This document shows, piece by piece, positions 53,524-62,171 of a stretch of 64,000 bases of DNA. This DNA is from Ilumatobacter fluminis. Lineage in GTDB: Bacteria > Actinomycetota > Acidimicrobiia > Acidimicrobiales > Ilumatobacteraceae. The translations under genes were made by a program, and so were the position numbers. The notes below the pieces were generated by a model. It was given only the letters and a program-made list of their open reading frames with translations. It was not told the origin of the DNA and did no database searches. The stretch covers positions 4,558,001 to 4,622,000 of the forward strand of contig NZ_SOAU01000001.1 in assembly GCF_004364865.1 (NCBI RefSeq). The letters run 5' to 3'. Numbering within the stretch: the first letter of the stretch is position 1; the number at the start of each line of letters is the position of its first letter.

Positions 53524-54040
53524 GCTTCACCACCTGGATGGTCTCGATGATCTCGCCGTCGGGGCTCGTCACCTGCATGGTGACCAGCTGCAGCAGATAG
53601 CCGGCGTAGTCGTAGCAAGGCTCGGGCGCAGAGGCGGGCTCCCAGTAGCTGGACCCGTCCCAGACCATCACCGGGTACAGAACGGTGAGCTGGTAGTCGG
53701 CCCACTCGGGCGGGTTGACGACGCCGTCGCGGATCGTCTGCTGGTACGTCAGGCGCACCTTCTCTTCGCCGCTGCTGAACGCGGCGTCTTCGGGCACGTT
53801 GGCCGGGTCGTAGTCGCAGCTCACGCGCTCGGCGGCTTGGAGCACGCCGTTGGCGGATTGCAGCCACTGGTACGACTTGGCGTGGTCTCGTTCGAGGCGC
53901 GTGCCGATGATCGACGCTTGCGACGCGCCGAGCACGACGGTCAGCACCATGCCGAGCAGCACGACGCCGATCACGACTTCGACCAGTGTGGCTCCGGTGT
54001 CACGACGACGCGAGACCGGACTGGATTCCCTGATTTCCAT
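53516..54040 (-). CDS. PilV-like minor pilin, cluster 1
   Basis: This 174-residue protein is the first gene of cluster 1. Its class III signal is SRRRDTGATLVEVVIGVVLLGMVL, with cleavage expected after the Gly before ATLVE. The mature pilin has a small domain with two cysteines (ERVSCDYDP and PEPCYDYAGY) that may pair. The ATG at 54040 was chosen for a short leader of 14 residues. It is a likely subunit or initiator of a type IV-like pilus or pseudopilus. Confidence 0.82.
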   Translation of the reverse strand: MEIRESSPVSRRRDTGATLVEVVIGVVLLGMVLTVVLGASQASIIGTRLERDHAKSYQWLQSANGVLQAAERVSCDYDPANVPEDAAFSSGEEKVRLTYQQTIRDGVVNPPEWADYQLTVLYPVMVWDGSSYWEPASAPEPCYDYAGYLLQLVTMQVTSPDGEIIETIQVVKRD

Positions 54041-54053
54041 ATCCGCTTCCCTG

Positions 54054-54085
54054 TACGTGCCCCGTTGGTTGCGGGAGGGCACGTA
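54054..54085. other. Hairpin in the leader of pilin operon 1
   Basis: The arms TACGTGCCC (54054-54062) and GGGCACGTA (54077-54085) are perfect reverse complements around a 14-nt loop. The hairpin starts 14 nt upstream of the PilV-like start codon, so it would lie in the 5' leader of the mRNA and could affect translation. Confidence 0.6.
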
Positions 54086-54176
54086 TCAGTGATTCGGCCG
54101 GTTCAGGGCGCGACTTGAGCCGCAGACCAGGACTTCGCGGCAAATTCGCGCAGGTCAGAGCACCTGCGGGGTTCGA

Positions 54177-55403
54177 TCAGGGAAGGAGGGCGTCGCTCAC
54201 CTGACACTCGGTCAGGTGCAGGGTGCTCGCGATCCGCACCATGCGGATCGGTTCGCCGTCGCCCCGGCCACACATCGCGACGGCGGCCTTGATGCACGAC
54301 TCCTCGTCGGGGAGCACCATCGGCATACGCGCCCGCCGCATGCCGGCCGGGCCGGCGGTGAAGCAGTTGATGTAGGTCTTGCGGAAGTCGAGCTGGTTGG
54401 CGAGCGAGGCCGGGATGAAGTCGGCGAAACCCATGCCGAGGGCGTTGCCGCCGCTGACCTCGGTGAGGTCGAGCAGCACGATCGCGCTGACCCGGGGCTT
54501 CTCGAGGTCGGCCAGGCCGGGGACCCAGAAGCGGCCCGTCACGTTCGGGTCCATCGTGGTGCCGGAGATGTCCTTGCCGCCCTTCTCGATCACGAGCACG
54601 TCGATCTCGTCGAACGGCAGCGGTGGGACGAGGGTACGGGCGTACTCGGTGAGCTCGTGCTCATAGTCGCCGCCGACGTCGTTCGTGCGGAGTCCTTCGA
54701 CACGGACGATCTCGCCGGTGCCCGCCTCGATCGAGGCGATGCCGCCGAGCAGGCGTCCGCTCTCCCGGAGGGCGGCGCACGCATCGAGGAGCCGGTCGCG
54801 CATCTCGATCGGGCCACACGTGTGAACCAGCGCTGCTCCGGGCTGCTTGCCGAAACCGACGACGGCCATCTTCATGCAGCCCGACTCGACCGGCCCCTTG
54901 AAGCAGGTGTGCGGCTTGACTCGATTGACCGGCAGGAACCGGTCGGCGGCGGCGGCATTGGCGTCCAGGTGCACCGGCGTTCCGGCGCTCGTGTGGGCGA
55001 CGACGACGGTGTCCATCGTGGCCCGGATCTCGGCGCCGACGGACTCTTCGGTGATGCCGAGATCGTGCAAGATCTGCCGCTGGCCCTCGGCGGTGGCGCC
55101 GCCGTGCGAGCCCATCGCGGGCACCACGAACGGCTCGGCCCCGAGCTGACGCAACGCACGGATGGTGCCGCGGACCAGTTCGACCCGACCGGTGAGGCCG
55201 CGAGAGCCGGCACCGACCGCCACGGTCATACCGGGGTTCACGTCGTCGGAGTACGCGTCGATCGCCGCCGTGAACGCAGCCGCCTCGACATCGTGCACCC
55301 CGGGAGGTGACGGGACCTCGAGCGGAAACGGATGCAGCTCCGGAACCGTCAACCCCTCAGGAAACGGAAGCTCCACCCCAGCAACGAGCTGATCCCACGA
55401 CAT
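54177..55403 (-). CDS. LarA-like (DUF2088) protein
   Basis: This 408-residue protein is of the lactate-racemase/DUF2088 class. The conserved block AVGAGSRGLTGRVELVRGTI is followed by PFVVPAMGSHGGATAEGQRQIL, and the middle has VNRVKPHTCFKGPVESGCMKMAVVGFGK. This is a distinct subgroup, not canonical LarA. Characterised LarA proteins use a nickel-pincer nucleotide, which I cannot confirm here. It separates the two pilin operons, and its position shows no clear functional link. Confidence 0.75.
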   Translation of the reverse strand: MSWDQLVAGVELPFPEGLTVPELHPFPLEVPSPPGVHDVEAAAFTAAIDAYSDDVNPGMTVAVGAGSRGLTGRVELVRGTIRALRQLGAEPFVVPAMGSHGGATAEGQRQILHDLGITEESVGAEIRATMDTVVVAHTSAGTPVHLDANAAAADRFLPVNRVKPHTCFKGPVESGCMKMAVVGFGKQPGAALVHTCGPIEMRDRLLDACAALRESGRLLGGIASIEAGTGEIVRVEGLRTNDVGGDYEHELTEYARTLVPPLPFDEIDVLVIEKGGKDISGTTMDPNVTGRFWVPGLADLEKPRVSAIVLLDLTEVSGGNALGMGFADFIPASLANQLDFRKTYINCFTAGPAGMRRARMPMVLPDEESCIKAAVAMCGRGDGEPIRMVRIASTLHLTECQVSDALLP

Positions 55404-55430
55404 GGCTGAAGTGTAGAAAGGTGAGCGACG

Positions 55431-56603
55431 CTACGGGCCGATCGAAAGCACTGCGCAGCTCAGTGTGTCGCCTGCGCTGATCGCGCCTTGATCGGCCTGG
55501 TCAAGTTTCACGGAGTAGTTCACGGTGGCGCCGATCGTGTCGGAACCGGTCACTTCGATCGTCGGTGAGGTGCTGCCAACGACGGTGACGCCGCTGGCCC
55601 AATTGTAGAAGCGCCAGAGGTCCGAGGGGTTCGCTTGCGAAATCTCGACCGTCCAGCCAGTGAAGCTACTGCCGGTGTTTGACACCGACAGATTGCCTTC
55701 ACCCTTCTGACCATTGCCCTGATCCTGTGTGATCTCGAACTCGCAATCGGGCATCGGCGGCAGCGTTGTTGTCGTGGTTGTCGACGTTGTCGTGGTTGTC
55801 GTCGTCGGGGTCGAGACAACGTCCACCGTGAGGTTTGCTACCGCCGAGGTGGCCCCGTCGTCATCGGTCACGGTGTAGGTCAGCGTCACCGGACCGAGTG
55901 ATCCGTCAACGGTCACGTCGACATTGACACCCGAGGTATTGACGGTCCATGACGCTGGTTCGCCGCTGACACTTGATGAGACAATCGTCCCATCGGGATC
56001 AGTTGCGTTCAGCGTGAAGGACGTTGTCGAACCGGGGTTGACCGCGACGCTCATGTCACCGGCTGTCGGCGCAACATTCGGCGTAGTAGTGGTTGTTGTC
56101 GTCGTGGCGGATGGAGATGTCGTCGTTGTCACGTAAGGGGGCACATCGATCGGAATGTCCACACGCCAGTCCGCAACGCGTGCGCCGTACACGTACAAAG
56201 GGACTTCAACCGTCGCTTCGACGACCCGGGTCTGATCCGCCACGGAGGCTGCGATGAGATGCACTACCGGGTCTCCGGTAATCGGTTCGGTCTGTGCGCA
56301 CCGGAGAGTGGTAGTCGATCCGTTCGATACAAGAGCGCTAGGGACCGCGATCGTCGCGTACGAGGGAGCGTCGGCACAATCAGAGTCTGGGACGAGTTGC
56401 TTCTTGGCAAATTGTTCGATCGCCCACTGCATAACATTCGATGAGTCTGCGTTGGTTTCCGATCGCTCGCTGGCCGTGTCAGACGTTCGAAGTCCAACCG
56501 TTACGTAGCTCACTAGGGCGAGGACGACAAGCGCCAACACGACTGTCAGCACCAGCGTGAGCACTAAGACGGCTCCGCGGTCGCTGCGGCGCGAACGACC
56601 CAT
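55431..56603 (-). CDS. PilX-like pilin with Ig-like and CBM2-like domains, cluster 2
   Basis: This is a 390-residue protein. The leader MGRSRRSDRGA is followed by a hydrophobic helix (VLVLTLVLTVVLALVVLALVSY) of the PilX kind. After about 100 residues a Thr-rich linker leads to an Ig-like domain (YTVTDDDGATSAVANLTV), a second Thr linker, and a final domain. The last domain (CEFEITQDQGNGQKGEGNLSV, then SSFTGWTVEI, LWRFYNWASGVTVVG) resembles a family 2 carbohydrate-binding module. Polysaccharide binding at the tip is inferred. It shares TGATG with the gene above. Confidence 0.75.
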   Translation of the reverse strand: MGRSRRSDRGAVLVLTLVLTVVLALVVLALVSYVTVGLRTSDTASERSETNADSSNVMQWAIEQFAKKQLVPDSDCADAPSYATIAVPSALVSNGSTTTLRCAQTEPITGDPVVHLIAASVADQTRVVEATVEVPLYVYGARVADWRVDIPIDVPPYVTTTTSPSATTTTTTTTPNVAPTAGDMSVAVNPGSTTSFTLNATDPDGTIVSSSVSGEPASWTVNTSGVNVDVTVDGSLGPVTLTYTVTDDDGATSAVANLTVDVVSTPTTTTTTTSTTTTTTLPPMPDCEFEITQDQGNGQKGEGNLSVSNTGSSFTGWTVEISQANPSDLWRFYNWASGVTVVGSTSPTIEVTGSDTIGATVNYSVKLDQADQGAISAGDTLSCAVLSIGP

Positions 56604-58171
56604 CACCAATCCAACGTGCCCTGGAACGAGCGGACATCGTTCAGCGATGATCCGAACATCTCGAACGTCCGAGCAATGACGCCGCCCTGAATGCTCGCCT
56701 GACTCGTCACGGTCGCATAAGGCGCCAGAATCGATCCCCGCAACTCGTCCCCAGCGAGCAGATTGACCGCGTCCGCGTTCGGAAAGTTCCACACGACGTA
56801 GACCGAGTTCGAACCAGAGCCTTGGAGAGTCGGCGCCTCGAAGTCGACCGTGCCACCAACGGTGCTTCGAACATTGATGATCAGCGGGGTGTCGGTCGTT
56901 GGCGCATCTCCCGGAGCAAACTTGATCTGGATCGTCTCGAGATCGAGAAGATTCGACTCATCGATGTTGAACGCGTTCGCCTTGCCGTCGGTAAGTGTGA
57001 GGCGGGTGTTCGAAGCATCCGTCGAGGTCCCGCCATAACCGCTCGGAAGATCGACGTGAACCGCGCACGCTCCGTTGTTGCAGCTATCCGGCAGGCCGGC
57101 CAGCCGATCGGAGCAGGCTCGAAGCTCAGCGAACGCCTCACCAGGGATGACCAAGCGGTCCGTGCCCGGCGGGATGACGGTGGCCGAGCCACCGACGTCG
57201 ATCGACGGGCTGGCTCCGGGGGATGATTCGGTGATCTTGTCCCCGGTAACGAGGTAGTTGCCGTCCTCGATGATGACATCGTGATGTGGCTTTACCTCAA
57301 GCTGACCGGTGGATCCGGCCCAGTCGATCGACCCTGCTAGAAGGCCGACGTTGCTAGGAATAGGGGACTCCGGCAGGTCCGGGAGAGCCTGCGCCACAGA
57401 GCCGCCGTGGAACTCAAGTGTCCCGCCAACGAACAGTGAGCTCTTCACCGTGGTGCCATGGAGAATCACATCCCCTTCGACAAAGGTCGCGATGTTGCGC
57501 GCTGCCTCAAGCGGGTCCGTCCCACAGACTCCGGAGTTGCTGAAGGGTTGTTCCTCTCGCGGGGCGGCCCGAATTGTCTCGACATCACCGCGCTGGACAT
57601 ATCGAACCGAGACCGACTCAACCTCTTGGTCTGTAGGATCTAGCGAGGAGTCATTGACGACCACTGACGCCTCAGCAATTGGCGACGCATCCGGGTCGAG
57701 ATAGTCAGCAACGTTTAGGACCGACGATTCAATCCACACAAGGTTCGTTGCGTCGAACGTGCACTCGTACCGGTCGATCCTGGCTTGTTCCGCCGAGGCG
57801 GTCAGACGGTAGGCGATCCGCTTGTCAACTTGATCGTTGCGACGATCCGTCACATCTATGCGAAGCACGTTCTCGGTCCCCGCTTCGGAACAGCCGCTTC
57901 CGGAGTCACCCACTGCACCGCCGTTGGTAGCCCGGTATGCGTCTGCCCGACTCGGCCCCGACTCGATGTCGAGCGGCAGATAGCTAACAATTTGTCGCGT
58001 GTCGTGTGATTCGGCCGTCGACGCCACAACGCCGTCCTGGGATCGGAAGATCACGATCACCGCTGCGGCGACGGCAGCTGAGACCACCCCCAGCAACGCA
58101 ACCGTGACGATGACCTCGATGAGGGTGAAGCCAGAGTCAGTTCGATGGCGCCGTCTGAGATGCTCGATCAC
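56603..58171 (-). CDS. PilW-like minor pilin with choice-of-anchor A domain, cluster 2
   Basis: This 522-residue protein has the class III signal TDSGFTLIEVIVTVALLGVVSAA. The C-terminal third looks like the choice-of-anchor A domain (VYVVWNFPNADAVNLLAGDE, RGSILAPYATV, GGVIARTFEMFG), a family of surface proteins usually linked to other anchors. The middle region (DVILHGTTVKSSLFVGGTLE) is also beta-rich. The start is GTG at 58171, overlapping the upstream gene by 4 nt. The visible base composition is less GC-rich than cluster 1. Confidence 0.78.
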   Translation of the reverse strand: MIEHLRRRHRTDSGFTLIEVIVTVALLGVVSAAVAAAVIVIFRSQDGVVASTAESHDTRQIVSYLPLDIESGPSRADAYRATNGGAVGDSGSGCSEAGTENVLRIDVTDRRNDQVDKRIAYRLTASAEQARIDRYECTFDATNLVWIESSVLNVADYLDPDASPIAEASVVVNDSSLDPTDQEVESVSVRYVQRGDVETIRAAPREEQPFSNSGVCGTDPLEAARNIATFVEGDVILHGTTVKSSLFVGGTLEFHGGSVAQALPDLPESPIPSNVGLLAGSIDWAGSTGQLEVKPHHDVIIEDGNYLVTGDKITESSPGASPSIDVGGSATVIPPGTDRLVIPGEAFAELRACSDRLAGLPDSCNNGACAVHVDLPSGYGGTSTDASNTRLTLTDGKANAFNIDESNLLDLETIQIKFAPGDAPTTDTPLIINVRSTVGGTVDFEAPTLQGSGSNSVYVVWNFPNADAVNLLAGDELRGSILAPYATVTSQASIQGGVIARTFEMFGSSLNDVRSFQGTLDW

Positions 58172-58770
58172 GGTGACCCCGTTCCGTTGATATCCGGGTT
58201 GATGGAGACACTTGCCTGACCGGACCCGCCTGCGTACGGCGGCGCAGGTGGGGCCGGCACCAGATCAAGAGTGGGAACGTCTGGAGGCCGCTTCACCACC
58301 GTTACCTCCCGCTCAGCATCGTTCACGACAGTCCTGAACGTGATCTGCTGCAATCGATAGCCAGCGGTCGTCCCGCAGGTAGTGGAGAACGTCTCCGTCG
58401 TGCGATCCCAGAAGAGAACCGCAACAACTTCGACCGATCCAGGAAATGCACCGTCAAGCGTGGACTGGTACGACGTCCGCGCGTCGTTCGATGGATCTGC
58501 CAGGGTCGAACAGTCCAGCCAAGGCACGTTCTCAGGATCGGTGTCGGTCAAGAAGTCGGCGACCTCGGCCACCGTTGCTTGGGACTTCGCGATCTCGTCA
58601 CTCGTGCGTGCTCCGGCGAGTGCCGCTGTCGTTGCCACCAGAACGGCGACACCGATTGTGCCGAGCAGAACGATCGACACCAACAGCTCGATGAATGTCG
58701 CACCGGCGTCGCGGCGCGCTGGAACGACGGTGTCAGCCGATTCGTCCGCCTGTTCGTGTCCGTTGATCAC
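58168..58770 (-). CDS. PilV-like minor pilin, cluster 2
   Basis: This 200-residue protein is the first gene of cluster 2. Its class III signal is ARRDAGATFIELLVSIVLLGTIG, with cleavage after Gly. The globular domain (TDTDPENVPWLDCSTLADP) aligns in plan with the PilV-like protein of cluster 1 (ERVSCDYDPANVPED). The tail is Pro-rich (VPAPPAPPYAGGSG). The GTG at 58770 gives a leader of about 24 residues. About 240 bp upstream separate it from the divergent RND gene. Confidence 0.78.
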   Translation of the reverse strand: MINGHEQADESADTVVPARRDAGATFIELLVSIVLLGTIGVAVLVATTAALAGARTSDEIAKSQATVAEVADFLTDTDPENVPWLDCSTLADPSNDARTSYQSTLDGAFPGSVEVVAVLFWDRTTETFSTTCGTTAGYRLQQITFRTVVNDAEREVTVVKRPPDVPTLDLVPAPPAPPYAGGSGQASVSINPDINGTGSP

Positions 58771-59011
58771 GGTGTGGTCCCTGTCCCTACCGAGAATGGC
58801 GCGGGGTGGTCGTTGCGGGCCCGCCCCAGCACTCGTTTCGTTCCAGAGTAGAACGCATCGCGGCTCGGTGTCCCGCGGATTTGGGCCGAAGCACTGCGAA
58901 TTTGTGCATTTGCGCGCCACGCGTGCTCGGCGCGGCGCTGTACGTGGGATCTGGTGGTCCGGGTTGCCGAAGTGAACGGAAGGTGACTTCGGGCCATGGC
59001 GCAATTTCTGG

Positions 59012-62000
59012 ATGACCCCTAGCCTCTCGGCCGTGGAAGCGTTCTGGAGGAACGCGGGGGTGCAGCTCGGCAAGCAGTGGAAGCTTGTGGTGCTCGCCCT
59101 CGCCGTCATCACTGTCGTCTTGGGCATCGGACTCACCCGGAGTGAGTTCGCGACCGGGCAGGACTCGTATCTCAACCCCGACTCACAGGTCGCGCTCGAC
59201 AACGTCGAGTTCCAAGACCAGTTCGGTGGCGAAGCGATCATCCTGCTGTTCGAAGCCGAAGGCGACGCCGACATCCGCGATCTGTTCCGCGACGGCGACA
59301 TCGCCGAGATGCGGCGGTTGATCGCCGAGCTCGAAGCGCTGCGCGAGGAGACGGGCCTCATCTCGTCGATCGTCACGCCGCTCAACGCGCTCGAGTACTC
59401 GAGCGAGCTCCTCAACGGACCGGGTCAGGCGGCGCTGCTCGCCGCACCCGGCCGCGACGAGGCCGGCGCCGAGACGCGCAGCGCCGACATCTCGACCAGC
59501 TTCGTCCGTCTCGGCGCCGTGCCGAACGAGGACAAGGTCATCGAGACCGGCACCGACGGCGGCGAGCCGAACCCCGAGTGGATCGAACTGCTCCTGTTCG
59601 ACAACACCGGCTACGAGATCGTCGACGGCGAACCCGTCCCGCCGTCGATCGACGAGCACGGCATCCGGCTCTCGCTTGCCGGCTCGTTCCCCGACACCCA
59701 AACGGCCGTCGGCGGCATCGTGCTCACCGGCAACATCAGCCTCGACGACCAAAGCCTCATCACCGACGAGATCCTCGAGCTGCTCGACACCGCCAGCTTC
59801 GAGAACTTCGATCTCACCGTCACCGGCTCGCCGGTGTACCTGAAGGAGATCAACGACTACCTCCAGGGCGGCATGATCACCCTCGGCCTGATCGCCATGG
59901 CGGTTATGGCGATCGTCCTCGCCGTCATGTTCCAGGTGCGTTGGCGCCTGCTGCCGCTGCTCGCCGTCGCGATCGGCGTCGTCTGGACGTTCGCCCTCAT
60001 CGGCTGGATCGGCATCGACCTGTCACTCGTGACGATCTCCGGCCTGCCGATCCTCATCGGCCTCGGCATCGACTTCGCGATCCAGATCCACAACCGGGTC
60101 GAGGAAGAAGTGGTGCTCGACCACGACGAGCACCCGATCTCCGAGACCGTCGCCAACCTCGCCCCGCCGCTCATCGCTGCCGCGCTCGCCGGCATCGTCG
60201 CCTTCATCGCGCTGCAGTTGTCGAAGGTGCCGATGATCCGCGACTTCGGCTGGCTGCTGATGATCGGCGTCGGCATCCTCCTCATCGTCGGCATCATCGT
60301 GCCGGCGACCCTGCTCGGCATCCGCGAGTTCAAGAGCCGCACCGCCGACCGCGGTGAGTCGTGGGTCGAGAAGATCGTGGTCAAGCTCGGCGGGCTGCCC
60401 ACCAAGGCCGGCCTCGTGCTCGTGTTCGTCTCGCTGTTCCTCTTCGTCGGCGGCATCCTCGTCGAGGGCCGCACCAAGATCGAATCCGACCCGCTGCGTT
60501 GGATCGACCAGGACAGCCAGGTCGTCGAAGACGTCGACCACCTCACCGAGGCGACCGGCTTCGCGTCGACGATGGGCATCCTCGTCCAAGCCAACAACGT
60601 GTACGACGACGACGTCGTCACCATGCTGTGGGAGTTCACCCTCGACGCCGAGGAGCGACCCGAAGTCATCACCACCTCGTCGCTCGTCAACACCATGGGC
60701 AAGATCCTGAAGGTCGACGGCGCCACACCGATCCCGCCCACCGCCCAGGAGATCGAGGCGGCCGCCGAGGTCGCACCCGACGACATCCGCACGGCACTCG
60801 TCAACGACGACGCCACAGCCGCGCAGGTCAACCTCCGCCTGGCCGCGTCGAGTCTGGAAGAGCGCGCCGTCCTCGTCGACGAATTGCAGGACGATCTCGA
60901 CGCCCGCATCGCCGACCTCGACATCGACGCCGACTCGATCCTGCTCGTCGACCTGCCCGACGACCAGGACCCGGTGCGTGCCACCCCGTCCGGCCTCGCC
61001 GTCGTCGGTGTCGGCCTGCTCGAGAACCTGTCGGCCAACCGTGCCGTGCTCACCTACTTCTCGCTGTGCCTCGCCGGGCTGTTCCTCATCCTGCGGTTCC
61101 GCAGCCTGAGCCGGGCCCTCCTCGCCCTGGTGCCGGTGTTCCTGGCCGTCGGCGCCTCGTCGCTGATCGTCGGCCTGCTCGGCATCCAGCTCAGCCCGCT
61201 CACCACCGTGTCGGGCCCGCTGATCATCGCGAGCTGCACCGAGTTCTCCGTACTGATCCTCGGCAGATATCTGGAGGAACGGCAGTCCGGACTCGAACCG
61301 CGCAACGCCAGCGACACTGCGGCGTCGCGCACCGGACGCGCCTTCTTCACGTCGGCGTGCACCACGATCGGCGGCTTCGCCGTGCTGATCGTGTCGCCGC
61401 TCCCGCTCCTGCGTGACTTCGGCATCATCGTCACCCTCAACGTGGCGATCGCCCTCCTGGCGGCGCTGATCGTCATGCCGCCGATGATGGTGTGGGTCGA
61501 CATCAAGGGCTGGCTCGGAACGAAGGATCAGGTCGACCCGAGCACCGCCGTGGTCCTCGCCGCGCCGGCCGCGGGCGGACAGCTCGTCGCGTTCGGTGTC
61601 GGCACCGTGGCGATCGCCGGCGCCGCCGCCGGTGTGTACGCGCTGGCCGACACGTCGGAGGACACGTCGCAGGAGATCGAGTACGCGGCCGTGCCGTTGC
61701 CGACCACCACGACGACCACCACCACGACCACGACGACCACCACCACGACGGTGCCCGAGGGTGAGGACCCGCCGACGACCGAGCCGACCGACACCACCGA
61801 GCCGGCCGGCCCCGAGGTCGACCCGGCCGACTTCCCCGACGCGCCGCCCGAAGGCACCGTCGTCGGGCCGGTGCTGTGGCAGCTGCTGGTCGACCAGGGC
61901 GTGCCGGGCAATCAGGCGAACTGCGCCGTGCAGACGTCGTACACGATCGTCGACGAGCAGACCCTGCTCGCGATGGGCCTGGCCGACGGCAACCCCGAGG

Positions 62001-62086
62001 CCCTCGACGTCCTGCGCGAGGGCTCGGCCATGTGCGGCGTCCCCGAAGAAGCCGTCGAAGCCGCCATCGCCGCCCAGTTCGGCTGA
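59012..62086 (+). CDS. RND/MMPL-family membrane transporter with a Thr-rich tail
   Basis: This is a 1024-residue transporter. It has two repeated halves of one plus five helices, external loops after helices 1 and 7, and an RND core (SLVTISGLPILIGLGIDFAIQIHNR; LTTVSGPLIIASCTEFSVLILGRY). The Glu in ASCTEFS falls where a proton-relay acid is expected. The substrate could be hydrophobic compounds or lipids. A run of 16 Thr, encoded by ACC/ACG, follows the last helix and leads to an extra external domain (VGPVLWQLLVDQGVPGNQAN) of unknown role. The first ATG at 59012 is used; a GTG at 59033 is also possible. Confidence 0.88.
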   Translation: MTPSLSAVEAFWRNAGVQLGKQWKLVVLALAVITVVLGIGLTRSEFATGQDSYLNPDSQVALDNVEFQDQFGGEAIILLFEAEGDADIRDLFRDGDIAEMRRLIAELEALREETGLISSIVTPLNALEYSSELLNGPGQAALLAAPGRDEAGAETRSADISTSFVRLGAVPNEDKVIETGTDGGEPNPEWIELLLFDNTGYEIVDGEPVPPSIDEHGIRLSLAGSFPDTQTAVGGIVLTGNISLDDQSLITDEILELLDTASFENFDLTVTGSPVYLKEINDYLQGGMITLGLIAMAVMAIVLAVMFQVRWRLLPLLAVAIGVVWTFALIGWIGIDLSLVTISGLPILIGLGIDFAIQIHNRVEEEVVLDHDEHPISETVANLAPPLIAAALAGIVAFIALQLSKVPMIRDFGWLLMIGVGILLIVGIIVPATLLGIREFKSRTADRGESWVEKIVVKLGGLPTKAGLVLVFVSLFLFVGGILVEGRTKIESDPLRWIDQDSQVVEDVDHLTEATGFASTMGILVQANNVYDDDVVTMLWEFTLDAEERPEVITTSSLVNTMGKILKVDGATPIPPTAQEIEAAAEVAPDDIRTALVNDDATAAQVNLRLAASSLEERAVLVDELQDDLDARIADLDIDADSILLVDLPDDQDPVRATPSGLAVVGVGLLENLSANRAVLTYFSLCLAGLFLILRFRSLSRALLALVPVFLAVGASSLIVGLLGIQLSPLTTVSGPLIIASCTEFSVLILGRYLEERQSGLEPRNASDTAASRTGRAFFTSACTTIGGFAVLIVSPLPLLRDFGIIVTLNVAIALLAALIVMPPMMVWVDIKGWLGTKDQVDPSTAVVLAAPAAGGQLVAFGVGTVAIAGAAAGVYALADTSEDTSQEIEYAAVPLPTTTTTTTTTTTTTTTTVPEGEDPPTTEPTDTTEPAGPEVDPADFPDAPPEGTVVGPVLWQLLVDQGVPGNQANCAVQTSYTIVDEQTLLAMGLADGNPEALDVLREGSAMCGVPEEAVEAAIAAQFG

Positions 62087-62123
62087 CCCGACCGCTCCAC
62101 CCCACGACCCGGCAACCCCGACG

Positions 62124-62170
62124 AATGCGTGAACAAACTGCGGAATAGTTCCGCAGTTTGTTCATGCGTT
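62124..62170. repeat. Family E hairpin, copy 1
   Basis: The 47-nt element folds into a hairpin with arms TGAACAAACTGCGGAA and TTCCGCAGTTTGTTCA around TAG, with further pairing at the ends. It lies 37 bp after the RND gene and ends 1 bp before the stop of the convergent AbiEi-like gene. Copy 2 on the other side of that gene is close to its reverse complement. Confidence 0.9.
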
Positions 62171-62171
62171 G

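Noticed and set aside
54041-54176. c-di-GMP riboswitch upstream of pilin operon 1
   Set aside because: I looked for the conserved GEMM core in the leader and did not find it; only a simple hairpin is visible.
61700-61760. Thr tract as an assembly error
   Set aside because: The tract mixes ACC and ACG codons, keeps the frame, and similar Thr-rich linkers occur in several other proteins in the window.
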